64,000 nt of DNA, taken from Flavobacterium johnsoniae. Its GTDB lineage: Bacteria; Bacteroidota; Bacteroidia; Flavobacteriales; Flavobacteriaceae. Each line of letters begins with the position of its first letter. Within the stretch, counting starts at the first letter, position 1. A program made the position numbers and the translations under genes. The stretch spans positions 3,410,001 through 3,474,000 of the forward strand of contig NZ_CP103794.1 of assembly GCF_030388325.1 (NCBI RefSeq), read 5' to 3'. Below, in pieces: positions 55,001 through 62,694 of this stretch. Under the pieces are notes generated by a model. It did no database searches. It was not told where the DNA came from and saw only the letters and a list, made by a program, of their open reading frames with translations.

Positions 55001-55280
55001 ATATGATTCTAAGAGTTGCTTCTCCGGCACTCGTTGCATCTGTCGCCATGTAACGCACGCCTTGCGTGCCGTTAAGGGAATTCTCCAAGGTGATTAAAGT
55101 CGATTTAACCAGTACATCGGCACTTGCTCCCGGATAAGCGATAAAGATATTTACGGTTGTGGGTGCAATTTCAGGGAATTGCGATATAGGGAGCTGTCTG
55201 ATGGACAGCGTACCTATAAAGACAATTATAATCGAAATTATAATTGCAAAAACGGGTCTATGTATAAATTTATTAAACAT
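52074..55280 (-). CDS. RND multidrug efflux permease (AcrB/HAE1 family)
   Basis: A 1068-residue proton-driven inner-membrane transporter with twelve predicted helices and two large periplasmic loops. Clear motifs are FIHRPVFAIIISIIIVFIGTL at the N-terminus, GIVVDNAIVVVEAV in helix 4 (one Asp where many AcrB have two), and LVGLLGKNAVLIVEFA in helix 10. Start and length are normal. It lies 21 bp after the adaptor gene. Substrates are not predictable from sequence. Confidence 0.95.
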   Translation of the reverse strand: MFNKFIHRPVFAIIISIIIVFIGTLSIRQLPISQFPEIAPTTVNIFIAYPGASADVLVKSTLITLENSLNGTQGVRYMATDATSAGEATLRIIFEPGTDPNEAVIRVKTRVDQVMPLLPELVQREGVVITPIQPSMLMYVNLYSKSKSMDEKFLYNYADVKMIPEISRVKGVARTQILGSRKYAMRVWLNPDRMRAYKISVEEVMQALQEQSIIGRPGRLGQSSGIAAQSLEYVLTYKGRYDEPKEYENVIVRANSEGESIRLKDIAKVELGSEFFDIYSNLDGHPSAAIVLKQNYGSNASDVIRDVKAKLEEMKAGFPPGMDYKISYDVSQFLDASIDQVVHTLRDAFILVALVVFIFLGDWRSTLIPIIAVPVSLVGAFFVIQMFGMSINLVTLFSLVLAIGIVVDNAIVVVEAVHAKFEEFPHITPYHAVKLVLGEIGGAIIAITAVMVSVFIPVSFMSGPVGTFYRQFSVTMSSSIIISAIVALTLTPVLCAILLKNNHGKEKKGNILTKSLDAFNRWFERLTGRYVAVLKTIVSRRVLTFGILIAFCAFIFIENKVLPSGFIPSEDQGTIYGIIQTPPGATLERTNQVAQKLQKICESVEGVESVSSLAGYEIMTEGRGSNAGTCLINLKSWSDRKHSVTQIMEELEKKSKDLGAVVEFFEPPAIPGFGSSGGFSMRLLDKTTSTNYQEFDKINKQFMAELRKRKELSGLFTFFAANYPQYELEINNDLAMQKGVSIGKAMENLNILIGSTYEQGFIKFGRFFKLYVQSDPKFRRLPSDVLNLFVKNDHGEMVPYSAFMTLKKTQGPNEITRYNMYNSAAIQGQPASGYTTADAIKAVQETAAKTLPKGYDIAWEGLSYDEAGRGNESIYIFLVVLAFVYFVLAAQYESFIIPLSVILSIPVGILGSFVILQIMGLQNDIYAQVGLIMLVGLLGKNAVLIVEFAVLKHQQGATILEAAIEGAKVRFRPILMTSFAFIAGLIPLIFASGAGAIGNRTIGGSALGGMLFGTIFGVIIVPGLYYIFGSLAEGRKLIKGEEESSLSDDFMHHVDDFSTNNQTQENEE

Positions 55281-55301
55281 GTGTTCTTTTTTTAGATTCG
55301 G

Positions 55302-56384
55302 TTATTCTGCATACAGTTCTAAATTGGAGATAACCGACTGGGGTTTTACCACTTGGTAATCTATTTTCTGGTTTTCTTTTACAAGACGAAGCCCCTCTAA
55401 AAGTATTTTATCATCAACAGACAAGCCTTCTTTTATTGCAAATAGGTGAGGCATCTCGGCAGCAATAACAACCTCTCTGGATTTTACAGCATTGTTTTTG
55501 TCAATTACATATACATATTTTTTATCTAAAACCTCAAATGTGGCTTTCTGAGGTATCAGCATAGCATTTTTCAGTTCTATAGGCATCTGGATGCTTCCTG
55601 TTTCTCCGTGTCTCAATAATCTTTTTGGGTTAGGGAAAGTAGCTCTAAAAGGGATGTTTCCTGTTTCATTGTCAAAGTCGGCTTCAATGGTTTCTACAAC
55701 TCCTGGATATTGGAATTTTTTATTATTGGCCATCAAGAGATTGACTTTCATTTTTCCAGTTTTTCCAGTTTTCTCCTGATAGTCCAGATATTCAGATTCA
55801 GGAACATTGTAATACACCCACATCGAGCTGTTATCTGCCAGTTCTGTCAGCAGTTCTCCTTCATCGACCAAACTTCCCTGACGTACATGAAACTTATCTA
55901 TGATTCCGTCAAAAGGCGCTCTGATTTCTGTAAACTGAAGATGGACTTTGCTTAAAGCCATTTCTGCATCTGCTTTTTCCAGTTTTGCTTTGGCCATTGC
56001 CAGTTCGTTTGGAGAAACCACTTTTTCATCGGCCAATTTTTTAGCATTCTGGTATTCAATTGAGCTGAAACTTACCTCTGCTTTGGATTTTTTTAATTCG
56101 GCTTCATAAAGTGCAGGCATGATTTTAAATAACAGCTGTCCTTTTTTAACCATCTGGCCTTCGTCGACATAAATTTTTTCAAGATAACCGCGTTCTTGGG
56201 CTCTTATTTCGATATGCTGGATGGAATGTATCTGAGATACATAATCTTTTGTAATGGTAGTATCCTTTTCGATTGGATTGGTAACCAGAAATTTGGTTTT
56301 TTCCTCTTTTTCTTCTTCTTTTTTAGAATTGCAGCCTGCCAAAACTAAGGCGCACAGACTCATGATCATGAAAATTCTCTTCAT
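55302..56384 (-). CDS. RND efflux periplasmic adaptor lipoprotein (AcrA/MexA family)
   Basis: A 360-residue adaptor with lipobox LVLAGC, the lipoyl/barrel-sandwich halves (EIRAQERGYLEKIYVDEGQM and FTEIRAPFDGIIDKFHVRQG), a helical hairpin between them and the C-terminal barrel. It links the RND pump to the outer-membrane channel. It is the first gene of the operon; no regulator gene is adjacent. Confidence 0.93.
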   Translation of the reverse strand: MKRIFMIMSLCALVLAGCNSKKEEEKEEKTKFLVTNPIEKDTTITKDYVSQIHSIQHIEIRAQERGYLEKIYVDEGQMVKKGQLLFKIMPALYEAELKKSKAEVSFSSIEYQNAKKLADEKVVSPNELAMAKAKLEKADAEMALSKVHLQFTEIRAPFDGIIDKFHVRQGSLVDEGELLTELADNSSMWVYYNVPESEYLDYQEKTGKTGKMKVNLLMANNKKFQYPGVVETIEADFDNETGNIPFRATFPNPKRLLRHGETGSIQMPIELKNAMLIPQKATFEVLDKKYVYVIDKNNAVKSREVVIAAEMPHLFAIKEGLSVDDKILLEGLRLVKENQKIDYQVVKPQSVISNLELYAE

Positions 56385-56544
56385 AATTATTTCAGCGTTA
56401 AAACGTAATTTATTTTTGATTTTTAGGTAAAAAGGCCTTTAGAAACAGACCATAGGAGTTCTTGTCCGTCTATTTTCTAATTAAAGCCTACAGCGGATAA
56501 AAACAATAAAGCAGTGAGCTATTGAGCAGCAATAGCCTTAAAAA

Positions 56545-56934
56545 TCAAATTCGGAAAACCTGAAACAGCAGATATACTTTATTATCAAGTAAACTGAAGA
56601 TTTTGCGGCCATTCACTTTTTGGGTAAAAGCAGTCGCTGAATGGACAAAATGATTGGTGCTGTGAAAAATTAAAAAGTAGTTATTTTTTGCAGGCTGTTT
56701 TTGAGCTGCAGAAAAATTGTCTTCATTTTCTTCATTATCAAAAAGGCATATTTTTCTTTTAAAAGATTCAAATGAGCGTCCTCGATTTAATTCCGGTTCA
56801 TTATGAACATTATTTACAAGAGTGCAGAATGAGAACTTTTTGAAAATTACAATATTATGGTGTGCATAAGCGCTGCCATATCCATTTAGAAGAATGACAA
56901 TTGAAATGAAGAGTTTAGTGCACCAATTTTTCAT
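56545..56934 (-). CDS. small exported protein, unknown
   Basis: A 129-residue protein with a signal peptide (LFISIVILLNGYGSAYA) and a polar mature part, without recognised domain. The ATG at 56934, at the signal peptide, is chosen over one at 56973. It lies 160 bp upstream of the efflux operon on the same strand and may be cotranscribed with it. Only the signal peptide supports it as a real gene. Confidence 0.5.
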   Translation of the reverse strand: MKNWCTKLFISIVILLNGYGSAYAHHNIVIFKKFSFCTLVNNVHNEPELNRGRSFESFKRKICLFDNEENEDNFSAAQKQPAKNNYFLIFHSTNHFVHSATAFTQKVNGRKIFSLLDNKVYLLFQVFRI

Positions 56935-57237
56935 AATAGCCACAAATTTAAACAAACGGTGCAATAAAAACAATTGCCGGGATTTATTAATTAGTGAAAA
57001 TATTATTTTCGCATTATCAGGTTCTTGTTTTTACAATATTATTTTTTTTACGGGCGCATAGTTAGAATAGATCAATAAAAAGAAGATGTTCAAATTTTCA
57101 TCTTTGCTTTATGCGTATTTGCAGGCAGCTCAATTTACTGGACAAGGCAGTTCTGTTTTCAATTTTGCTGTTACTGCACTAATTGAAAAGCCCAATGCTA
57201 TGCATTGGGCTTTGATTATTGATTTGATAATTAAATG
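56935..57237. other. 303-bp gap between the small exported protein and the DUF3570 gene
   Basis: Besides the strong hairpin at 57187-57213, nothing gene-like is seen. A short plus-strand frame covers the hairpin and the DUF3570 3' end and is rejected. The base composition of the window changes across this gap. Confidence 0.5.
57187..57213 (-). terminator. terminator of the thioredoxin-ApbE-DUF3570 operon
   Basis: AAAGCCCAATGC (57187-57198) and GCATTGGGCTTT (57202-57213) form a 12-bp perfect stem with a 3-nt loop. On the minus strand it is followed by TTTTC. It lies 24 bp after the DUF3570 stop. Confidence 0.88.
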
Positions 57238-58422
57238 CTATTTGTATTTGATATTGATGCTGATAATATCAGATGTCATATTTGTGGTTCTGGTGTAATG
57301 GCCGTAACGGACCTCCAGAGTGTTCCAGTGTTTAAGGCCGAAAATACCATTTGGCGGGGTGAACTTCATTCCCATTCCGAAAAAACTGCTGTCAAACTTC
57401 GACAGATCATAGTTGCTGGTGTAGTATTCGTCCGCGCCAGTATGTTCTGCGTAAGGTTTGAAATATTTGGTGCCGGTCTGGGTATAATATCTGTAAAACG
57501 GGCTCAGCGAAAAAGCCTGTGTCAGTTTTACGGGAATTTCCAGATCTGCGGTATGCGCCTTAAGGCTCCAGTCATCGGTATAATATCGATAATATGCCCT
57601 TATGATCATGTTATCGCCTAAGAAATAGCTGGCCCTGATTCCCAGGGGAATTTTGAGTCTGGTATCAGGCATTTTTTCCTGGTGCACCGACCCGTCTGCG
57701 AAATAAACCCTGTGGAAGGGAAGGCTTAAATACCCGTTCTGGCTGATGAGATCACCCACCAGCATCACCTGAAGGTTTTTGTTTATGATCTGCGAATAGC
57801 TCAGGGTTCCCGCAAAGGTATTTCGGCCGGCGCTTCCATATCCATCACTTCCCGGAGTACGCAGTTCAACGGGTTCAATCAGTTTGAGCTGGTCTATAAA
57901 GGTCTGGAATTTAGCGGTGAATTCCCCATTTCGGTCTTTTGTCTTCTGGGAAAAGCTGATATTGCCCCCAAATGACTGGTAGTCAAACTCTGTAGAGGAT
58001 GAAACCCCGATTCCGATTGTTCTGCCTTTCTGTTCATTTTCCCTTAGATAGTTCAGCGAAGGGTAGAAGCGGTTGTCTGAAGAAGAGGCCGATGAATTGG
58101 CGCTCAAGTCAATCATATCCGAAGAGGCGGAAGTATAATGGTCAATCCCGGCTTCTATATCAAAGGTATGCCTGATTCCGGTCTGTCCGTATTTTACCAG
58201 TTTCACATCGATGGTGTTGGCTATATCGGTCAGGTGCTCGGATCCGATGCCCCCGGTAACGGCAGAATTGTTCCCGTCCTGCTTGTAATAGCTGGAGACA
58301 AGGTTCACTTCTTCGAGTTTTAATTTCCTGCTCTTATAGGACGTGGAATCAGAAGCAGTATCCTGCGCCCTTGCCTGAAAGAGCATCAGCAGGGTAAATC
58401 CGGTAATGAATTTTCTTTTCAT
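57238..58422 (-). CDS. DUF3570 outer-membrane beta-barrel-like protein
   Basis: A 394-residue protein with a signal peptide (ITGFTLLMLFQARAQ) and alternating amphipathic strands typical of an outer-membrane barrel. It closes with aromatic/basic residues (SIINIKYK-like end). It follows the DUF4266 lipoprotein gene with a 21-bp gap. DUF3570 and DUF4266 genes are regularly neighbours of ApbE-type flavin transferases. The exact transport or redox role is not known. Confidence 0.85.
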   Translation of the reverse strand: MKRKFITGFTLLMLFQARAQDTASDSTSYKSRKLKLEEVNLVSSYYKQDGNNSAVTGGIGSEHLTDIANTIDVKLVKYGQTGIRHTFDIEAGIDHYTSASSDMIDLSANSSASSSDNRFYPSLNYLRENEQKGRTIGIGVSSSTEFDYQSFGGNISFSQKTKDRNGEFTAKFQTFIDQLKLIEPVELRTPGSDGYGSAGRNTFAGTLSYSQIINKNLQVMLVGDLISQNGYLSLPFHRVYFADGSVHQEKMPDTRLKIPLGIRASYFLGDNMIIRAYYRYYTDDWSLKAHTADLEIPVKLTQAFSLSPFYRYYTQTGTKYFKPYAEHTGADEYYTSNYDLSKFDSSFFGMGMKFTPPNGIFGLKHWNTLEVRYGHYTRTTNMTSDIISINIKYK

Positions 58423-58443
58423 TTTTGATTTTTGATTTTGCTG

Positions 58444-58677
58444 TTAATTGCAGCCGCATCCGCCGCCGCTTTTTCCTGAATTTGCCCCGGAAGCTCCCTC
58501 TCGGTAGGATTGAAAACTAAGTTCTGTCTTCTCGATTTTTCTGTTGGAAAGCACCATTTCAGAATCGTTTATTTTTCCCTTCTGGTATTCCTTTACCGGG
58601 GAGCAGGAGCATAGCAGAATGCCTGTTAGAGCAATGCTGCAGAGCAGTTTCAGGCTTTTTTGTTTTGGCTTTCTCAT
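58444..58677 (-). CDS. DUF4266 small lipoprotein
   Basis: A 77-residue lipoprotein with lipobox ILLCSC and a Gly/Ser-rich tail ending GKSGGGCGCN. DUF4266 proteins share this short form with a glycine-cysteine tail. It overlaps apbE by 4 bp (ATGA) and precedes the DUF3570 gene. The cysteine tail may take part in redox or metal binding (inference). Confidence 0.85.
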   Translation of the reverse strand: MRKPKQKSLKLLCSIALTGILLCSCSPVKEYQKGKINDSEMVLSNRKIEKTELSFQSYREGASGANSGKSGGGCGCN

Positions 58678-59624
58678 TTCAGGTTAATGTTTTTTGAAGT
58701 GTAAATTTTGTTGCCTTCGTCTATGATGATACAATATAGATCCGGTATCTGATCTATTAAAAACAGTCCTGCTTTAATGCCCATAACGGCTATAGGCGTG
58801 GCCATGGCATCTGCAAATTCCGCGTTCGGAGCTATGATGGTCACGCTTTTTATCCCGGTTATCGGCAGTCCTGTTTTTGGGTCAATGGTATGGGAGTATT
58901 TTTTGCCGTCGATTGTTATATATTTTTCATAATTGCCCGAGGTGGCCACAGCCCTGTCGGATATTTCCATATAAGAGAATGCAGCGTTTGGCCATTCGGG
59001 ATCGGCCACGCCGATGGTCCATTTTTGCCCGTTTGGCTGCAGTCCCCAGGCGCAGAGGTCACCGCTGGCATTGATAATGCCGCTCTGTACATTGTGTCTT
59101 AAAAGCACCTGTTTGGCCATTTCTGCAGCATAGCCTTTTCCAATGCCTCCAAAACCGATCCGCATGCCTTTCTCCCTTAGATATACCGCGGTATTTTCCC
59201 TGTCCAGGATAATATTGCGGTAATTGATAAGATGCACCATTTTAAGTGCTGTACGGGCATCGGGGAGCTTAGCCATGGATTTGTCAAAATTCCAAAGGCT
59301 TTTGTCAATGCTCCCGTAAGAGATATCAAAAGCGCCCTGGGTAATTGCCGAAATCCCGATGCTTCTTTCAATTAAATTAAAAACTTCCAGATCTACACTC
59401 ACGGGCCTGATTCCGGCATTGTCATTGATCAGATTGGTCTGGCTGTCCTCTTTATAGGTAGTCAGAAGTTTTTCGATCCGCCGTATTTCGTCAACGGCCA
59501 GATTGATGTACCCATTACCCGTCCTTTGATTCTCAGCCACAACGGTAATGGTAAAGCTGTTTCCCATCAGTTTTAGGGACTGGGAATACTTCTGTGTTTT
59601 TGGAATGTTATTTTCGGCTCTCAC
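58674..59624 (-). CDS. apbE: ApbE-family FAD:protein FMN transferase
   Basis: A 316-residue enzyme that attaches FMN to Ser/Thr of exported redox proteins using FAD. Family motifs are visible: GGIGKGYA, INASGDL, ATSGNYE and SHTIDPKTG. Most ApbE proteins have a signal or lipobox; this one starts MRAENNIPKTQKYSQ with none, so it may act in the cytoplasm or need another start. It overlaps the thioredoxin gene by 17 bp and the DUF4266 gene by 4 bp. Confidence 0.9.
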   Translation of the reverse strand: MRAENNIPKTQKYSQSLKLMGNSFTITVVAENQRTGNGYINLAVDEIRRIEKLLTTYKEDSQTNLINDNAGIRPVSVDLEVFNLIERSIGISAITQGAFDISYGSIDKSLWNFDKSMAKLPDARTALKMVHLINYRNIILDRENTAVYLREKGMRIGFGGIGKGYAAEMAKQVLLRHNVQSGIINASGDLCAWGLQPNGQKWTIGVADPEWPNAAFSYMEISDRAVATSGNYEKYITIDGKKYSHTIDPKTGLPITGIKSVTIIAPNAEFADAMATPIAVMGIKAGLFLIDQIPDLYCIIIDEGNKIYTSKNINLK

Positions 59625-60042
59625 AGATCGCTTTTATTTCGGCAGTCCACTCATCGGGTGTTTTTTCGGGTTTTCCATGCCAGGTTTTGATTACCCTGCC
59701 CTCAGCATCCAGAAGCAGCGTTAAGGGAAAGCTGCCTTCCTTGTTGTAGATTTCCGCTAAATCTTCATTTCGTTTAATCTGTTGTGCAGATCCCATATTT
59801 TTCTTTTTTCTGGGAAAATCAGCATTGACCAGTACTAAATTTTCATTTGCCATAGCTGTAAAGCCGGGACTTTCAAAATAGTCCCTGCGTGTTGCAATGC
59901 AGGGGCCGCACCAGTCCGAGCCCGAGAAGTTCAACAGGATTAATTCATGTTTTTCTTTTGCAGTTTTTTTTGCATTAGCAAAGTCAGGTTCCCAATTTAT
60001 GGGCAGAACCGTCACCAGCAGCAGTAATGTAATGAGCTTCAT
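59608..60042 (-). CDS. exported thioredoxin-like protein
   Basis: A 144-residue protein with an N-terminal hydrophobic segment (LITLLLLVTVLPINW) and the thioredoxin active site WCGPC (C45, C48), followed by the cis-Pro region (SFPLTLLLDAEGRV). It probably reduces disulphides in the periplasm. It is the first gene of the thioredoxin-ApbE-DUF4266-DUF3570 cassette; the overlaps with apbE indicate coupled production. Confidence 0.9.
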   Translation of the reverse strand: MKLITLLLLVTVLPINWEPDFANAKKTAKEKHELILLNFSGSDWCGPCIATRRDYFESPGFTAMANENLVLVNADFPRKKKNMGSAQQIKRNEDLAEIYNKEGSFPLTLLLDAEGRVIKTWHGKPEKTPDEWTAEIKAICESRK

Positions 60043-60144
60043 TTGCAGTTTTTTTTTTTTTGGATATATACGAAATAACGAATTGAGCGGTTTCTTATTT
60101 TTTCTAATTGCTTAAGATTGGCTTAAATCTTAAATGAAAAAAAA

Positions 60145-60834
60145 TTATGAAGTCTGCACCCCGAATATATAGCCGACCAGCGCCGATGCGGCCATCGCAA
60201 AAGTTCCCCAGATGCAGATGCGGAGCACTGCAGTGAAGATTTTTGACCCTCCGGCCCTTGCGGCCAAAAAGCCGGAAAATGCCAGAAACAGGATAGAGCA
60301 GCCATACTGGTAGAAGACCATCTGATTTATAGGGGCAAAAATGGCGACAAGAAGAGGAAATAATCCGCCGATGGTAAAGGAAACTGCTGATGCAAAAGCA
60401 GCCATAAATGGATTGGCCTGGGTAATTTCATTGATCCCGAGTTCATCCCTTGCATGGGCTTCAAGGGCATTATGAGCCGTCAGCTGCACAGCGACCGCTC
60501 TGGCAAGTTCTTCACTGAGCCCCCTTTGGGTGTAGATCGCCGCAAGTTCTTCAAGCTCTTCTTCAGGGGCGGTCTGAAGTGCTGTTTTTTCTCTTTTCAG
60601 GTCTGCCTGCTCAATATCTGCCTGCGAGCTGACAGATACATATTCACCCGCCGCCATAGAAAGCGCGCCTGCAGCAAGTCCGGCTACCGCTGCCAGCAGG
60701 ATCGGCTCTCTGGAAACACTTGCGGCCGCCACGCCGATTGCTAAGCTGGTGGTGGATAAAATCCCGTCATTAGCCCCAAGGACCGCTGCCCTTAACCAGC
60801 CGCTTCTATTGATGTAATGGTTTTCGATGTGCAT
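60145..60834 (-). CDS. VIT family (VIT1/CCC1-like) metal transporter
   Basis: A 229-residue membrane protein with the VIT1/CCC1 signature near the start (GWLRAAVLGANDGILSTTSL) and about five helices. Between helices 2 and 3 is a charged Glu-rich cytoplasmic segment (LEELAAIYTQRGL) as in the metal-binding domain. The family moves Fe(II) or Mn(II). It follows the unknown 135-aa gene with 3 bp between, so both form one operon. Confidence 0.9.
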   Translation of the reverse strand: MHIENHYINRSGWLRAAVLGANDGILSTTSLAIGVAAASVSREPILLAAVAGLAAGALSMAAGEYVSVSSQADIEQADLKREKTALQTAPEEELEELAAIYTQRGLSEELARAVAVQLTAHNALEAHARDELGINEITQANPFMAAFASAVSFTIGGLFPLLVAIFAPINQMVFYQYGCSILFLAFSGFLAARAGGSKIFTAVLRICIWGTFAMAASALVGYIFGVQTS

Positions 60835-60837
60835 TTT

Positions 60838-61245
60838 TTATTTGAATAACAGTTTGACCCAGTCACGCTTTTCAGCGGTTTTTTCGGTGCCTCCAAAATT
60901 TGTTTTGAGCAGTTCCCTGATTTGAAATTTTGTTTTGTTCCTGGTGCTTTTATCCCAAAGAGCAAAATCATAGATATGAATCTGGGCTGCATTGGGATTA
61001 ATGGCCAGTGCAACCCCAGAGATGAGATCTTTATATTTTTTTATTTCATTAAAAATACTCCGGCTTGGAACCACTATGAGCACCGTTTCCCAGTTCAGAT
61101 ATTCTTTGGAAATATCATTTCTTTCAAGCAGGCCAAGCGATTCAATTAAAGCCGTTATTTTTTGTCTGTTCAGCCGGTCAATTTTTTCATCTATGCTTTT
61201 AAGAACATCCTGGAGCGACTCTTTATCAATAGCATTCATTTTCAT
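60838..61245 (-). CDS. hypothetical cytoplasmic protein upstream of the VIT transporter
   Basis: A 135-residue soluble protein with alternating strands and helices (WETVLIVVPSRSIFNEI, AAQIHIYDFALWD); no signal or metal motif. It lies immediately before the VIT-family gene (3-bp gap). No family is recognised; it may be a small regulator or partner of the transporter (inference). Confidence 0.65.
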   Translation of the reverse strand: MKMNAIDKESLQDVLKSIDEKIDRLNRQKITALIESLGLLERNDISKEYLNWETVLIVVPSRSIFNEIKKYKDLISGVALAINPNAAQIHIYDFALWDKSTRNKTKFQIRELLKTNFGGTEKTAEKRDWVKLLFK

Positions 61246-61468
61246 CGGTTTAATTCAAACTAAAATTAATTCAAAATATCTTTCCCTGTTAACGGAAAAC
61301 CAGTAGAATGATTCTAAATTTTATTAACGTGGAAAAAGCAGCAGAAAAATTCCTCTGTTAAAATTTAAAGAAGCTTTTTTGAAGATCGTATTATTTATAT
61401 TCAATGGTTTGATCCGGATATGGCTGAGATTTTCTGGATCAGCCTTGATGATATTTTTCATTTTACGA

Positions 61469-61499
61469 TTGGAATAACAGTAATTAAGTTTTAAATTTG
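61469..61499 (+). promoter_or_regulatory. nhaA promoter with almost no leader
   Basis: TTG (61469-61471), 20-nt spacer, TAAATTTG (61492-61499): a full match to the Bacteroidota -33/-7 promoter. The nhaA ATG at 61505 is only 5 nt downstream of the -7 element, so the transcript would be leaderless or nearly so. Confidence 0.7.
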
Positions 61500-61504
61500 T
61501 AAAT

Positions 61505-62689
61505 ATGACAAAACTGATCAACTTAAAAATATTCGCTCATTTTTTCCGCTCCTCTTCGGCAGGCGGCATTTTTTTGATAATCTCCCTGCTGGTGTCATTG
61601 GCCATTGCCAATTCTGGCTGGTCGGAAGCTTTTAAAGGGATGCTTAACTTTGAACTGGGATTCAATACAGCCTGGATTCATTTAAGATATCCTGCAGGGC
61701 TTTGGATCAATGACGGGCTGATGGCGGTTTTCTTCCTGATGGTCGGGCTGGAGATAAAAAGAGAAGTTATAGAAGGGGAGCTTTCCTCTTTTTCCCATGC
61801 GGTTCTGCCTGTTCTGGCCGCGGCGGGAGGGGTGGCGGTCCCTGCCCTCATTTACGCATTTTTTAATGCCTCGGATCCCCAAACGGCTAAAGGCTGGGGC
61901 ATTCCTATGGCTACCGATATCGCCTTTGCACTTGGAATTTTATCGCTTTTGGGCAGCAGAGTGCCTTCGGGCCTGAAGATTTTTCTGGCCGCCCTTGCGA
62001 TTGTCGATGATTTGATTGCAATTTTAGTGATAGCCTTATTCTATTCCTCGGAGCTCAGCTTTATGTATCTGGGTTATGCGGGAGCATTGCTGGTCTTATT
62101 GGTCATTTTTAACCGCTCAGGTGTTAAAAACCTGCTGTTTTATCTGCTCCCGGGGATATTGATCTGGTATTTTATACATCATTCCGGCATCCATGCGACC
62201 ATAGCCGGGGTGCTGGTGGCGATGACCATACCAACCAATGAAGACGATACCGAGTCGCCGCTTGAAAAACTGGAGCATTCCCTTGCACGTCCTGTCAATT
62301 TTCTGATCATGCCTGTCTTTGCGCTTGCCAACACCAATATTACTTTTGAATCTGCAATGATAGAAGGGCTTTTCAGCAGTCTGGGGCTTGGCATAGGCCT
62401 GGGCCTTTTTTTGGGCAAGCCTGTCGGGATTTTCATCATGTCGTGGCTGTCGGTAAAGCTGAAAATAGCCGCACTGCCCGAATCTGTCACCTGGGTGCAT
62501 GTGCTCGGACTTGGACTGCTGGGAGGAATAGGCTTTACGATGTCCATATTTATTGCTTTACTGTCTTTTGACGATGCGCTGCTGCAGAATGAAGCCAAAT
62601 TTGCCATACTGGCCGCCTCCACGGCGGCGGGCATCACAGGCTTCTCCATCCTGAGGCTGTACAGCAGAAAACAGAAAATGGCACTTTAG
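61505..62689 (+). CDS. nhaA: NhaA family Na+/H+ antiporter
   Basis: A 394-residue inner-membrane antiporter with about twelve helices. The transport-site aspartates are present: D138 in ATDIAFA and the pair D168-D169 in ALAIVDDLIAI, with the GLEIKRE motif at 81-87. It uses proton entry to expel sodium. G+C is high: one 60-base line (61801-61860) has 40 G/C. It converges with the DUF389 gene with a 5-bp gap. Confidence 0.95.
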   Translation: MTKLINLKIFAHFFRSSSAGGIFLIISLLVSLAIANSGWSEAFKGMLNFELGFNTAWIHLRYPAGLWINDGLMAVFFLMVGLEIKREVIEGELSSFSHAVLPVLAAAGGVAVPALIYAFFNASDPQTAKGWGIPMATDIAFALGILSLLGSRVPSGLKIFLAALAIVDDLIAILVIALFYSSELSFMYLGYAGALLVLLVIFNRSGVKNLLFYLLPGILIWYFIHHSGIHATIAGVLVAMTIPTNEDDTESPLEKLEHSLARPVNFLIMPVFALANTNITFESAMIEGLFSSLGLGIGLGLFLGKPVGIFIMSWLSVKLKIAALPESVTWVHVLGLGLLGGIGFTMSIFIALLSFDDALLQNEAKFAILAASTAAGITGFSILRLYSRKQKMAL

Positions 62690-62694
62690 TGAGC

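Noticed and set aside
57086..57298. Plus-strand 70-aa frame
   Set aside because: It contains the terminator hairpin at 57187-57213 and the antisense of the DUF3570 3' end, and has no protein-like features.
62117..62649. Two long minus-strand frames over nhaA
   Set aside because: They are antisense shadows of the GC-rich nhaA gene, rich in Ser/Pro/Ala or His/Gln/Arg runs typical of reading a membrane-protein gene backwards.
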